Source: Rugosimonospora africana (GTDB lineage: Bacteria; Actinomycetota; Actinomycetes; Mycobacteriales; Micromonosporaceae). Taken from it: DNA of 64,000 nucleotides. The position numbers were made by a program, and so were the translations under genes. Each line of letters starts with the position of its first letter. Within the stretch, counting starts at the first letter, position 1. The notes under the pieces are model-generated. The model saw only the letters and a list, made by a program, of their open reading frames with translations, had not been told where the DNA came from and did not search any database. This document shows positions 18,429 to 27,900 of the stretch, one piece after another. Location: positions 62,001 through 126,000 of the forward strand of contig NZ_BONZ01000039.1 of the NCBI RefSeq assembly GCF_016862975.1, written 5' to 3'.

Positions 18429-18601
18429 CCGCAGACCCAACAGGGTTCAACACGTCCGCCGATCTCACAACGCAACAGCGCCCTCGCACCACCAACATGC
18501 CATCGATCACTTACCCGGTTCCACCGCTGACCGTCGTCGTTCGACAGAATGGAACGCCTTGTCGAAGCGTCGACCAGTACGGTTGTTCAGTGGAGGTGGC
18601 T

Positions 18602-19393
18602 ATGCCGATCGGACCGTTCGTCGGGATCGACGTTGGAGGCACCGGCATCAAAGGAGCTCCGACCAACCTTGACACCGGCGGTCTGCTCCGGGAGCGGATT
18701 CGGGTTCCCACCCCGCAGCCGTCGACCCCTGCGGCTGTGGCCGACGTGGTCGCATCAGTACTGGAAAAGATCCAGGGTGACGGTCCGGTCGGCGTGACCT
18801 TGCCCGGCGTGGTGACCGGCGGTGTGGTGCGCACGGCCGCCAACATCAACAAGGAGTGGATCGGTGTGAACGCGATCGACCTGTTCACCGAGGCCACCGG
18901 TCGGCCGGTGACGGTGGTCAACGACGCGGATGCCGCGGGCCTGGCCGAGGTGCGTTTCGGAGCGGGCACTGGTCGGCGAGGCACGGTCATCGTAGTCACA
19001 CTGGGCACCGGTATCGGCAGCGCACTGTTCGTCGATGGGGCACTGGTACCCAACACCGAATTCGGGCATCTGCACCTGCATCACGGCGACGCCGAGGACT
19101 GGGCCGCCGAGTTGGTGCGCGAACGCGAAGGTCTGTCCTGGGAGCAATACGCCCACCGGATCGAGCAGTACTTTCGGCTTGTCCAGCGGTTGTTCTGGCC
19201 CGACTTGATCATCGTCGGCGGCGGAGCGAGCCGGAAGGCGGAAAAGTTCCTCCCGCTCGTGAACGTGGACACCGAGGTGGTGGCCGCCGCCCTGCAGAAT
19301 GATGCCGGCATCGTCGGCGCGGCCCTGCTTGCCGCCAGCCACCTGCGGGCCGGCTCAGCGTCGAGCGCTGGTCCGGGCTTCGGCACGGGATGA
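18602..19393 (+). CDS. ppgK: Polyphosphate glucokinase
   Basis: A 263-residue ROK-family kinase that phosphorylates glucose with polyphosphate or ATP, typical of actinobacteria. The phosphate-binding motif [14 protein letters not shown]-type lies at the N-terminus ([14 protein letters not shown]). [18 protein letters not shown] and the catalytic-acid region [16 protein letters not shown] follow, then [29 protein letters not shown] and [10 protein letters not shown]. The ATG at 18602 follows GGAGG by 6 bases. A longer frame exists upstream but lacks support. It provides glucose 6-phosphate and works in the cytosol. Confidence 0.93.
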   Translation: MPIGPFVGIDVGGTGIKGAPTNLDTGGLLRERIRVPTPQPSTPAAVADVVASVLEKIQGDGPVGVTLPGVVTGGVVRTAANINKEWIGVNAIDLFTEATGRPVTVVNDADAAGLAEVRFGAGTGRRGTVIVVTLGTGIGSALFVDGALVPNTEFGHLHLHHGDAEDWAAELVREREGLSWEQYAHRIEQYFRLVQRLFWPDLIIVGGGASRKAEKFLPLVNVDTEVVAAALQNDAGIVGAALLAASHLRAGSASSAGPGFGTG

Positions 19394-19461
19394 GGTCACG
19401 ATGCGGCGGTACCTCGGGAAAGCGTCGGTAAGAAAGGGAATGCCTCCGACGCCAACGAGAC

Positions 19462-19935
19462 ATGGCCCTTCTGCACCCCGGGGATGAGTTCCCTACCCTG
19501 ACCCTGACCCTCGTCGGCGGCAGCACCCTTGACGTGCCGGCGGCTCTCGCTGGCGGTTATGCCGTTGTTCTTTTCAACCGCGGCTCGTGGTGTCCCTACT
19601 GCGTGGCTCAGCTGCGTGCTTTCCAACGGGCACTGCCGCAGTTCGAGGAGGCCGGCATCAAGGTCGTTTCGCTTTCCGTCGACGACGAGCCGGCCGCCAA
19701 AGGGATGATCGACAAGTACCAGCTCACTTTCCCGATCGGCTATGGCGCGGACGCCGACGCGATCGCCGCGGCCACCGGCGCGTTCGTCAACCCGAAACCG
19801 CACCACCTGCAGTCGACCGGCTTCCTCCTGGACCCAGACGGCCGGATAGCGCTGAGCGTCTACTCGAGCGGAGCGATCGGCCGCCTGGTCCCCGAGGACG
19901 TTCTCGGCTTGGTCCGCTACCTGCGCCAACACTGA
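19462..19935 (+). CDS. Peroxiredoxin-like thioredoxin-fold protein
   Basis: A 157-residue AhpC/TSA-type protein: LHPGDEFPTLTLTLVGG, then AVVLFNRGSWCPYCVAQLRA with a CPYC motif, VVSLSVDDEPAAKGMIDKY, and STGFLLDPDGRIALSVYSSG. The CxxC active site suggests a peroxiredoxin-like protein acting on peroxides or disulphides in the cytosol. The ATG lies 68 bp after the glucokinase stop, so a shared transcript is possible. Confidence 0.88.
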   Translation: MALLHPGDEFPTLTLTLVGGSTLDVPAALAGGYAVVLFNRGSWCPYCVAQLRAFQRALPQFEEAGIKVVSLSVDDEPAAKGMIDKYQLTFPIGYGADADAIAAATGAFVNPKPHHLQSTGFLLDPDGRIALSVYSSGAIGRLVPEDVLGLVRYLRQH

Positions 19936-20359
19936 CCAGTGACGTGCGGCGGCGGGCCACCGTTCGTCTCGCCGCCGCAAGGTCCGGCGAGGACCGACCG
20001 GCTCCGCCCGATCTTTGATCGTCGGACCCGACACGGACCGCCCTCGACCGACGTGAGCCTCCTCCTCTGACCATCGAACCGTCGATCCAACAGGTACGGG
20101 CGCACCTACGGTGCGGTCCGTTCGCTGACCATGGCTTGTGCTGTATAAGGCTCCGTCGAATGCCCACGGAACCGGCCGGGCTGCGAGGTGATCGATATGA
20201 CGACCGTGCTGGACTCGGCATATCGATGCCCAGCGTCTCCACGGCGCCCCCTCCACGCCCGGCCGGGCAACGGGCCACAGGCCCAGCCGTGCACCACCCG
20301 ACAGCCGCCACCGCAAGCGGGAACCCGCCCATTTGTTCGAGCCTTACCTGGAGGTGCTG
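19936..20359. other. Intergenic stretch, no gene seen
   Basis: About 420 bp between the peroxiredoxin-like gene and the next membrane protein. No open frame here has a family match. A TATAAGG-like string near 20143 could belong to a promoter for the downstream gene, but this is weak. Confidence 0.35.
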
Positions 20360-21133
20360 GTGGCTCCGCAGCCCCCGAACATCCTGAACGCCGGTCACAC
20401 GCCGCCCGCCCAGAGCCAGCCGGTCCGACCCGCCCAGCGGTCCCGCCTGTCCTGGCTCCGCGTCCTGCCCCTGCTCGCCCGGCCCCTCACCCAGACAATG
20501 CCCTGGGCAACGCTGCTCGCCGGCTGCCTAGCCGGCACCGTCTACCTCGCCATCCTGGCCAGCCTCACCAGCAACTCCCAGCCGCTGGACCAAGGCAACG
20601 TCCGCCTCGCCTTCCTTCCCGCCGTCGCGGCGCTGGCATTCGTCCCCCACGCTCCGTTCCGGCCACTGACCCAGACCACCCCTGTCCCCGCCTGGCTGTC
20701 CCCGGTCGGCCATCTACTGCTGGCCGCCCCCATCGTGGCGGTGGCCTGCTGGGTGCAACTGCGCATCATCGCCCACACCATCCCCCCGCACACCATCGGC
20801 CATCCGCCCGCCATTTACCCGGTGATAGCCCAGCTCACCGGATGGTGCGCAGTCGCCGTGGCCGCCGCGGGCTGCGTCGACCGGTCCCGTTACGCCGACC
20901 TCGGCGGGGCCGTCGCCGCACCCGTCAGCTTCGCAGCCATCGCACTCGCCTGGTACGCACCCATCATCAACGGATTCTTCGCCGAACCGCCCGGCACTCC
21001 GCACGGCGTCACCATCGCCTGGTACGCCGTCGCCACGGCCGCATCAGCTCTCACCTGTGTGGCGATGCGGGACCAATGGCACCGCTACTCACGCCGCCTT
21101 CATCGACCGCCCGCTGAGCACAGCCCTTCGTAG
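20360..21133 (+). CDS. Membrane protein of unknown function
   Basis: I choose the GTG at 20360, preceded by GGAGG at 20350-20354, giving 257 residues. A proline-rich cytosolic N-terminus is followed by about six hydrophobic helices (MPWATLLAGCLAGTVYLAIL, VGHLLLAAPIVAVACWVQL, ITGWCAVAVAAAG-type). The layout resembles ABC-2-type permease subunits or a lantibiotic-resistance membrane protein, but no signature is present. The frame would also allow a TTG at 20333. It lies tail-to-tail with the ABC permease at 21532. Confidence 0.65.
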   Translation: MAPQPPNILNAGHTPPAQSQPVRPAQRSRLSWLRVLPLLARPLTQTMPWATLLAGCLAGTVYLAILASLTSNSQPLDQGNVRLAFLPAVAALAFVPHAPFRPLTQTTPVPAWLSPVGHLLLAAPIVAVACWVQLRIIAHTIPPHTIGHPPAIYPVIAQLTGWCAVAVAAAGCVDRSRYADLGGAVAAPVSFAAIALAWYAPIINGFFAEPPGTPHGVTIAWYAVATAASALTCVAMRDQWHRYSRRLHRPPAEHSPS

Positions 21134-21531
21134 GCGGCCACATTCCGCGTAGCCGGTCGGCGACCAGGCCGCGGACAAACCGGCAATGCGGTGGGCAGAG
21201 CCACCGAACCGGGCTCGCCTCGGACCAACCGACGGTCGTGGACGCAGGTGCATCTCTGCCGCGGCTTCCTGTTCCGCAGCGCGCCGTCTCTGTTCGGCGG
21301 TCCAGTGATCACCAGGTCAAGATGTTCGATGGCCCGTGCCTTCATCGGGGCGAGGCGCCTGCCTTCGTCGCCTTCAGCGATGTGGCCACAGATGACCTTC
21401 GTGGGCTTCGGGACGGTCGGAAGGCTGCCATCTGCCGGTCTGAGGTGGCGAGCGCTCGATCGGTGGACGCGTCTTGCCTGCGGGTCGACTGGATTTCAAG
21501 CCGGCCGACGAGGTTGCGGACGCACAGTTGC
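21134..21531. other. Convergent intergenic stretch, no gene seen
   Basis: About 400 bp between the ends of two convergent genes. No domain, RNA gene or strong terminator stem was recognised. Confidence 0.35.
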
Positions 21532-22308
21532 TCATGCGTCGCGCTGGCGAAGCAGTAGTCCGCCGGTCAGTAGGGCGCCCGCGGCCCACGCGGCGAGTAC
21601 GCCAAGGCCCGCCCACGGGCCGATGGGCAGGCTGCGCAGCCCGGTTGTCGCCTGGATGGCAAGGCCGGCGGTCATCGGCCCGATCTGCTGGACATGCCGC
21701 GCCGCGCCCTGGCTGCCGGCGACGGTGGCGATGATCGGGAACAGAAAGAGCAGCCCGAGTACGACCCCGATGGCCGCGGCGGCGTCCCGCACGGCCGCGG
21801 CGGTGCCGAGACTGAACAGGCCGATCAGGGTGAGGTAGAGGACCGACCCGACGGCGGCGCGCAGCACCGGCCCGTCGCCGAGGGACAGCGCGGGGTAGCC
21901 GTGCGCCGGGTCGATGCCGTGGCCAGGGAGGATGAGCCGGCCGGCCAGCAGTGAAACGAACACCGCGACAGTGCCGGTGGCCAGGATCAGTCCGGTGAGG
22001 ATGACCGCCTTGGTGGCCAGGACGGTGATCCGGCGCGGGCATGCGGTGAGGGTGAGGCGGATCATCCCGGTGCCGTACTCGCCGCTGACGGTCATCACCG
22101 CGAGGACCGCGACGACGACCTGGCCGAGGTAGATCCCGGTAAGGCTGATCTTGGTCGGGTCGTCGGGGCAGCCCCCGGAGGGGCACCGGGTGGCCGTGGC
22201 CGCCGCGGCGCTGACGGTTGCGGTCAGCGCCGCGGCGGCCAGCAGTAGCCAGAAGGTGCTGGCGAGGGTACGCAGTTTCGTCCACTCCGCGTGCAGTGCG
22301 GACCTCAC
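21532..22308 (-). CDS. ABC-2-type permease subunit
   Basis: A 258-residue permease opening VRSALHAEWTKLRTLAST, the sequence style of actinobacterial ABC-2 permeases. The hydrophobic helices include LLAAAALTATVSAAAATAT, GIYLGQVVVAVLAVMTVSGE, LATKAVILTGLILATGTVAV and LIGLFSLGTAAAVRDAAAA. VSGEYGTGMIRLTLTACPRR is the cytosolic loop typical of this family. The GTG at 22308 overlaps the previous stop by 4 bp (GTGA), and AGGAGG precedes it. It is the third gene of the exporter operon. Confidence 0.9.
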   Translation of the reverse strand: MRSALHAEWTKLRTLASTFWLLLAAAALTATVSAAAATATRCPSGGCPDDPTKISLTGIYLGQVVVAVLAVMTVSGEYGTGMIRLTLTACPRRITVLATKAVILTGLILATGTVAVFVSLLAGRLILPGHGIDPAHGYPALSLGDGPVLRAAVGSVLYLTLIGLFSLGTAAAVRDAAAAIGVVLGLLFLFPIIATVAGSQGAARHVQQIGPMTAGLAIQATTGLRSLPIGPWAGLGVLAAWAAGALLTGGLLLRQRDA

Positions 22309-23882
22309 GCGTCCCTCCTGCGCAGCAGGACGGCGGCCAGGGTCAGGGCGAGTGCCGCGTACCCACAGGTGACGGCGAAGCCCGCCCAGGGTGCCAGCGG
22401 GAAGTAGCCCTGGAATGGTGCGTAGCCGCCGTCGACCTGGGGGTACTGCGGGATGACCTGTTTGATGGCGAAGCCGGCGGCGGGGGCGACCCGCAGCAGC
22501 CAGTTCGCGGCGGCGGTGGGCAGCACGGGGAACGCGGCGGTCAGCAGGTAGGGCAGGATGACCGCGGTGAGGACGGCGGCGACCGTCCCGGCGCCGCGCC
22601 GCAGTATGGTGCCCACGCCGAGGGCGAAGACGGCGAAGACGGCGACCAGCGCGGCGGTCCCGGCGATGACGCGGACCTCGGTGAGCGTCGTCATCGGGTA
22701 AATGGGGCTGCCGTTGGCGCGCAGCAGCGGGGTACCGATCAGGATCGCGCCCCCCGCCCCGATCAACCCGGCGGCGAAGGTGACGGCGCCGAGGACGATG
22801 GCCTTGGCGGCCAGTACCCGGCCGGGCCGTGGGCTGGCGGCGAGCGTGACGCGGATCAGTCCGCGCCGGTACTCGGCGGTGATGAACAGCGCGCCGACCA
22901 CGATCACCGCGATCAGCCCGATGAACATGCCCGCGAGCGTCTGGTCGATGGACGAGGCGCCGTTCACGCCCGGTGCGATGTCTCCGGAGCCGGTGACGGT
23001 GAAGGTGCCGCCGGCCTGGTGGTATCCGCCCGCGACCGCGGCCGGGTATGAGATGGAACTGCGGCCGCCGTTGACGGGCGTACCGGTCCAGGAGTTGCCG
23101 GGCCAGCCGCCTTCCAGGTTGACGCGATCGAAGGTGGCGGTCGCGTCGGTGGGGGCACCGCCGCTGGATCCACCGGTGATCTGCTGGCTCGTCTGCTGCG
23201 TGTATCCCGGGGACGTGGCGAACAGCCCGGCCTGGACGGTCAGCGGCAGCCCGGGCAGGGTGACGGTGTCGATCATGCTCCAGGTGGTGCCGTCGGCGGA
23301 GTCGTAGCCGGTGATGACATCCCCGCTGCGGGTCAGGCGCAGCCAGCGCGGCGACGTCGCGGACGCGCCGCCGGCCAACCCCGGGCTGTCGCCGGTGTAG
23401 TTCCACTGCATCCGGCTGCCGTGGCTGCCGGTGACCACGACCGCCGCGTACGACGATCCCTGGGCGGCGCCCGCGCTGATGATCAGCCCGGCCTTCGACC
23501 ACGGCACCAGGGCGGGCTGGGTCTGTGCCGTGCCCTGCGGGGTCATGGCCGTGTCCATCACCTCGGTCAGCGAGGTCACCCGCACGGTGATGCTGCCGTC
23601 CGCGGCCAGCGGCCGGTGCACGAAATAGTAGGTGTCGGTCACCGCCTCCCCGCCCGGCCCGGTCGGAATCGTGAAATGGCACGGGCCACCGGGGCACCCT
23701 TCCTGGCTACGGGCCCCGGTGTACACACCGAGCAGCAGGGTCACCAGCCCCGCGACGGCGATGGCGACGACCCAACCGCGGACCGTGCGGAACTTCGTCC
23801 ACTCCGCGTGCAGTAGGTGCATGAAGCCGTCGCGCCCGGCCGCCGCGCCTTGCCGGGGCGGCGTCAGCGTGGCGGCGGTCAT
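22305..23882 (-). CDS. ABC-2-type permease with large extracytoplasmic domain
   Basis: A 525-residue permease. The N-terminal HAEWTKFRTVRGWVVAIAVA helix is followed by about 240 residues of extracytoplasmic beta-rich sequence (SPRWLRLTRSGDVITGYDSA, then GTTWSMIDTVTLPG) resembling a concanavalin-like or DUF1349-like sandwich. The remaining five or six helices have the same order as the partner permease, including TAEYRRGLIRVTLAASPRPG and a closing LTLAAVLLRRRDA. It starts at ATG 23882, overlapping the ATPase stop (ATGA). The extracellular domain may bind sugar or peptide, which suggests export or sensing of a surface-acting compound. Confidence 0.88.
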   Translation of the reverse strand: MTAATLTPPRQGAAAGRDGFMHLLHAEWTKFRTVRGWVVAIAVAGLVTLLLGVYTGARSQEGCPGGPCHFTIPTGPGGEAVTDTYYFVHRPLAADGSITVRVTSLTEVMDTAMTPQGTAQTQPALVPWSKAGLIISAGAAQGSSYAAVVVTGSHGSRMQWNYTGDSPGLAGGASATSPRWLRLTRSGDVITGYDSADGTTWSMIDTVTLPGLPLTVQAGLFATSPGYTQQTSQQITGGSSGGAPTDATATFDRVNLEGGWPGNSWTGTPVNGGRSSISYPAAVAGGYHQAGGTFTVTGSGDIAPGVNGASSIDQTLAGMFIGLIAVIVVGALFITAEYRRGLIRVTLAASPRPGRVLAAKAIVLGAVTFAAGLIGAGGAILIGTPLLRANGSPIYPMTTLTEVRVIAGTAALVAVFAVFALGVGTILRRGAGTVAAVLTAVILPYLLTAAFPVLPTAAANWLLRVAPAAGFAIKQVIPQYPQVDGGYAPFQGYFPLAPWAGFAVTCGYAALALTLAAVLLRRRDA

Positions 23883-24814
23883 CGTACGATCTCCGTTGCG
23901 GGCTCGGCGCGGTACTCGACCGCGTCCCGGGTCAGGTTCATGTACGCCTCCTCGAGGGTCGCTTGGTGTGCCGATACCTCGGAGAACGGCACGTTGCCCT
24001 GGCCGAGAACGGCCACGATCCGCTCCGCCGGCAGCCCGGAGACGGTGACGGTGTCGTCGCCGGTGGCGGACGCCGTGGCTCCCGCGTTCGTGAGCGTGGT
24101 CATCGCGTCCCACCGGGCGCTGGTACGCACCGTGACCCGATCCCCGGAGGCGGATGCGATCAGGTCCGCCACACTGGTATCGGCGATCACCTTGCCGCGA
24201 CCCACGACCACCAGATGGCCGGCGGATTCCTGGAGCTCACTCATCAGGTGGCTGGACACCAGCACCGCCCGGCCCTGCGCGGCCAGTGCCCGCAGAAACC
24301 CACGCATCCACACAATGCCTTCCGGGTCCATACCGTTGAACGGCTCGTCCAGCATCAGTACCGGGGGGTCGCCCAGCAGCGCCGCGGCGATGCCGAGCCG
24401 CTGCCGCATGCCCAGGGAGTAACCGCCCGCCTTACGCCGGGATGCCTTTGCCAGCCCCACCTCCGCGATGACCTCATCGACCCGGCCGGCACCCAGGCCG
24501 TGGGAGTGCGCCAGCCACAGCAGGTGGTTGCGGGCGGTCCGGCTGGGCTGCAGCGCCCCGGCGTCCAGCAGCGCCCCCACCCGGGTCAGCGGGTGCCGCA
24601 GGCTGCGGTACGGCCGGCCGCCGATCAACGCGTGCCCCGCTTCCGCCGCGTCCAGGCCCAGGATCACCCGCATCGTGGTGGATTTCCCGGCCCCGTTGGG
24701 GCCGACGAACGCGGTGACCTTCCCCGGGTTGACGGTGAACGTCATCCCGTCCAGTGCCACCGTCTGACCGAACCGCTTGCGCAGCCCGGCGACCTCAATG
24801 GTCGTGTTACTCAT
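23879..24814 (-). CDS. ABC transporter ATP-binding protein
   Basis: A 311-residue ATPase of the ABC-2 exporter type. Walker A is GPNGAGKSTTMRVILGL near residue 39, the signature GGYSLGMRQRLGIAAALLG, Walker B LMLDEPFNGMDPEGI and the switch His in SSHLMSE. The C-terminal ~90 residues (VTVRTSARWDAMTTLTNAGA) match the accessory domain seen with antibiotic or peptide exporters. AAGGAC precedes the ATG at 24814. It heads the operon with both permeases, each joined by a 4-bp overlap. The operon is divergent from the two-component pair at 24970. Confidence 0.95.
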   Translation of the reverse strand: MSNTTIEVAGLRKRFGQTVALDGMTFTVNPGKVTAFVGPNGAGKSTTMRVILGLDAAEAGHALIGGRPYRSLRHPLTRVGALLDAGALQPSRTARNHLLWLAHSHGLGAGRVDEVIAEVGLAKASRRKAGGYSLGMRQRLGIAAALLGDPPVLMLDEPFNGMDPEGIVWMRGFLRALAAQGRAVLVSSHLMSELQESAGHLVVVGRGKVIADTSVADLIASASGDRVTVRTSARWDAMTTLTNAGATASATGDDTVTVSGLPAERIVAVLGQGNVPFSEVSAHQATLEEAYMNLTRDAVEYRAEPATEIVR

Positions 24815-24969
24815 CCGATTGTCCTTCTCCGTCGGCGAATTTCCGCTTCGACGCTCGTTGTACGCCGGTGCCGGTATCGGCACGGTGCGCGCGGCTGATA
24901 CCTGCCTGAGACCGCCGGCCTGGCATGCTCAAAACAGATCAGTCGCCTGGTGAAGGAACGTGCCCGGTC

Positions 24970-25647
24970 ATGAGAGTGCTGGTGGTTGAGGACTTCGAGC
25001 CCATGGCTCGGGCGATCGTGACCGGGCTGCGGCGCGAAGGCATGGCGGTCGACGTCGTGTACGACGGCGTCGCCGCGCTGGGCCACCTGGCACTGACCCG
25101 ATACGACGTGATCGTGCTGGACCGGGACCTGCCCGGCGTGCACGGAGACGAGATCTGCCGCCGGCTGGCCGCCGAGCGCGCACCGGGCCGGATCCTCATG
25201 CTCACCGCGGCGGGTGGCCTGCGCGACCGGGTGGAGGGTCTCGGCATGGGCGCCGACGACTACCTCGCCAAGCCCTTCGACTTCCCCGAACTGATCGCCC
25301 GGGTGCGTGCCCTCGGCCGCCGCGCCGCGCCGCCCGTACCACCGGTGCTATGCCACGGCGACATCAGACTCGACCCCAGCAGCCGCGCCGCGTTCCGGGC
25401 CGGGCAACGCATGACGCTGTCCGCCAAGGAGTTCGCCGTCCTGGAACACCTGCTTGCCCACGCGGGCCGGGTCGTCTCCGCCGAGGAGCTACTGGAGCGG
25501 GTCTGGGACGAAGCCGCCGACCCATTCACCACCGCCGTCAAACAGACCATGTACCGGCTGCGCACCAAGCTCGGCGAACCACCCGTCATCCATACCATCC
25601 GCGACGGCGGATACCGGATCGGAGACCCACATGCCAGCGCTGCCTGA
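24970..25647 (+). CDS. OmpR/PhoB-type response regulator
   Basis: A 225-residue regulator. The receiver has VVEDFEPMARAIVTGL, the phosphoacceptor in DVIVLDRDLPGVHG near residue 51 and the K in DDYLAKPFDFPELIARV. The C-terminal winged helix runs MTLSAKEFAVLEHLLAHAGR through TVKQTMYRLRTKLGEP-type residues to IRDGGYRIG. The ATG at 24970 follows GAAGGAA at a rather long 11-base spacing. The sensor kinase starts inside its last codons. The 155-bp divergent gap to the exporter operon is the natural site for its binding. Confidence 0.95.
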   Translation: MRVLVVEDFEPMARAIVTGLRREGMAVDVVYDGVAALGHLALTRYDVIVLDRDLPGVHGDEICRRLAAERAPGRILMLTAAGGLRDRVEGLGMGADDYLAKPFDFPELIARVRALGRRAAPPVPPVLCHGDIRLDPSSRAAFRAGQRMTLSAKEFAVLEHLLAHAGRVVSAEELLERVWDEAADPFTTAVKQTMYRLRTKLGEPPVIHTIRDGGYRIGDPHASAA

Positions 25648-26818
25648 ACCGGTGTCCGTGCCAGATTTCCATCGCCCCACCCTGCGGGTACGAATGGCTC
25701 TGCTGTACGCCGCCCTGTTTTGCACCTCAGGCATAGCGGCCCTGGGCGTCACGTACCTCCTCGCACCGGGCCTGCTTATCCGGCGGGCATGGCGAGCGGC
25801 ACCGGACCAGGTGCCGCACGGCACCGGCCCGGTCACCACGGCGCATTCGTCCGGCATCCTCGCCGGATTCATCGGCTGGGAAAAGATTGCCAGCGGCACG
25901 CTCGTTATCGCCATCATGGCGGTGGTCTCGCTCGCAATCGGCTGGCTGATCGCCGGCCGATTCGTCCGGCCGCTGCGCACCATCATCACCACCGCCCGGG
26001 ACATCTCAGCCAGCAACCTGCACCGGCGCCTGGGGCTGGCCGGCCACCAGGACGAGTTCACCCAACTCGGAGAGACCCTCGACGACCTGTTCGCCCGCCT
26101 CGAAGCATCCTTCGAATCCCAGCGCCACTTCATCGCCAACGCCTCACACGAACTCCGCACCCCCCTGTCCGCGGGGCGAGCCCTGCTGCAAGTCGCCATC
26201 ACCGACCCCGCACCCACCGTGGAAACGCTCCGGGCAACCTGCGAAGAACTGGTCCAGCTCGGCGATCAACAGGAACGCCTCATCGCCGCACTGCTCACCC
26301 TCGCCGACAGCCAACGCGGGCCCCAACGCCCACAACCGCTGGACCTCGCCGACATCACGCGGACCGTACTCCTGACCCGGCAGCATGAAGCCAAACGCCG
26401 CGGCATCCGGCTTGACGCCGCGCTCGACCCGGCCCCGACCACGGGCGACCCGAGCCTGGTACAGAGCCTGGTGACGAACCTGGTCGACAACGCCATCCGG
26501 CACAACGTGCCCGGCGGCCACGCCGACATCACCACAGCGTCGGCTACCACCGGGGCGATCCTGTCGGTCGACAACACCGGGACGATTGTTCCCGCGGGCG
26601 AGGTGGAACACCTCTTCCAACCGTTCCGGCAACTCGGCGCCGAACGGATCCGCCACAGCGAAGGATACGGACTCGGCCTGGCCATCGTCCGCGCTATCAG
26701 CGACGCCCACAGCGCCACCCTCACCGCCCACGCCCAGCCGGAAGGCGGCCTCCACATCGAAGTCACCTTCCCGCCCACCGCGCAACTGATCCCTCCGGGA
26801 GATGGCGGGAAGCACTGA
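25631..26818 (+). CDS. Sensor histidine kinase
   Basis: A 395-residue two-helix kinase. Helix 1 is ALLYAALFCTSGIAALGVTYL, then a short ~55-residue extracytoplasmic loop, helix 2 TLVIAIMAVVSLAIGWLIAG, and a HAMP domain (RPLRTIITTARDISASNL). The H-box is FIANASHELRTPLSAGRALL, the N-box LVDNAIRHN, and the G-box EGYGLGLAIVRAI. It starts at ATG 25631 with GGAG at 25621 and overlaps the regulator gene by 17 bp. The small sensor loop and the divergent exporter fit a cell-envelope or antimicrobial-compound response pair. Confidence 0.95.
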   Translation: MPALPEPVSVPDFHRPTLRVRMALLYAALFCTSGIAALGVTYLLAPGLLIRRAWRAAPDQVPHGTGPVTTAHSSGILAGFIGWEKIASGTLVIAIMAVVSLAIGWLIAGRFVRPLRTIITTARDISASNLHRRLGLAGHQDEFTQLGETLDDLFARLEASFESQRHFIANASHELRTPLSAGRALLQVAITDPAPTVETLRATCEELVQLGDQQERLIAALLTLADSQRGPQRPQPLDLADITRTVLLTRQHEAKRRGIRLDAALDPAPTTGDPSLVQSLVTNLVDNAIRHNVPGGHADITTASATTGAILSVDNTGTIVPAGEVEHLFQPFRQLGAERIRHSEGYGLGLAIVRAISDAHSATLTAHAQPEGGLHIEVTFPPTAQLIPPGDGGKH

Positions 26819-26857
26819 GGTGCGGCGGGCGAACGGGACGACGGTTCTCAGCTGGTA

Positions 26858-26873
26858 AGTCTGGCGGACAGTG
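26858..26873. repeat. Module end motif, copy 2 (weak)
   Basis: TCTGGCGGACAGTGTTACGG-like bases sit next to the integrase stop, comparable to the better-kept motif of copies 1 and 3 (GCCGACAGTTTTCGG). The match is partial. Confidence 0.3.
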
Positions 26874-27900
26874 TTACGGCCCGCTGCCACGGTCTGCCAC
26901 AGCGAGCGGATGCGATTGGCCAGTCATCGCGGACAGTGCCGCCGCGACGGCGTGCAGGTCGGCCTTGATGTACGTGGTGGTGGCCGGCCCGGTGGAGTCG
27001 GTGTGGCCGGCGAAGGCGCGGGCAATACCGTAGCCGAAATGCCGCTCAACCCAGGTCAGCGTGGTGTGCCGCAGCCAGTGAGTGGAGACGCCCTGAGCGG
27101 CTACCCACGGCACCTGCTCACCGATGCGTTTCCAGAGATGGTCGTAGCGGCGACTGGTGATCGCCTGCCCATTGCGGTATGGCAGCAGCTGGTCGGTGGG
27201 CAGGACCGCGCCCCGGTCGCGGGAGTGTTCGTCGAGATGGGCGGCGAGGTCGAGGGTGATCGGCTGCCAGCGCAGCATGGCCCCTTTCTCGGTGAGCCGC
27301 ACAAGGCCGCGGGTGGTATCGAGATCGGCCAGCCTCAGCCCGAGCGCGCCACCGCGCCGGCACGCGGTCTCGGTATGCAGGCGCAACAGGAGCGCGTCGA
27401 GGACCACATCGTTACCGCTGGTTCGGGCGGCCAGGTTGATCTCGGCCAACTCGTCCGGGGCCAGGGCACGGCGAGTGCTCGGTAATCGGCGGGGTTTGAC
27501 CACTCGGTGGGCTGGGCTGGCTGCGGCGTCGATAAAGCCCGTCGGCGATGGCCCGGTTGTAGATCGCGCGGGCGGCGGCGATAACGTGCTCGCCGGCATG
27601 GCGGCCGCTGCGGCTGTTGCGCCGCGACCGGGCGGACGCGGCCGTCTGTCGCTGCATGGCCTCGATGTCGCTGGCCGCGATAGCGTCCAACGTCCACGCG
27701 CCCCAGGCCCCGGCCATGCGGTTCCAGTAGGTGCCATACGTTCGGCGGCTACCGATCCCTGCCGCAGCGACAACGCGAGGCAGGTACTCGCCCAGCGTCG
27801 GCAGGGCCGGACCCGGCTCGGCCTGCAGATCCGCAAGGGTGACGCCGAGGTGGGACAGCAGTTGCCGGGCCGCGGCGACGCGATCGGGATCAGCCGGCAT
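26874..27900 (-). pseudogene. Tyrosine recombinase, module copy 2, one frameshift
   Basis: Same family as the intact copy at 55615-56640 and nearly full length. The start MPADPDRVAAARQLLSHLGV is at 27900. The frame breaks once near 27538: the copy has GGGCTTTATCGACG where relatives have GGGCTCATCGACG, one base extra. The catalytic half continues in the second frame with ACRRGGALGLRL, HWLRH, GHTD and TTTYIKADLH, ending at 26874. A sequencing error cannot be ruled out, but as read the protein is broken. Confidence 0.85.

Noticed and set aside
17620-18500. Terminal inverted repeats for the IS6 transposase
   Set aside because: GGCG-type bases on both sides can be loosely aligned, but the match is too poor and no target duplication was found.
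21532-23697. A 721-codon frame across both ABC permeases
   Set aside because: Arginine- and proline-rich residues without domains; the real permeases lie in the other frames with clear helices and 4-bp overlaps.
27538-27560. Programmed frameshift in module copy 2
   Set aside because: The sequence GGGCTTTATC is not a typical slippery site, and the intact copy 4 reads through in one frame, so a simple insertion is more likely.
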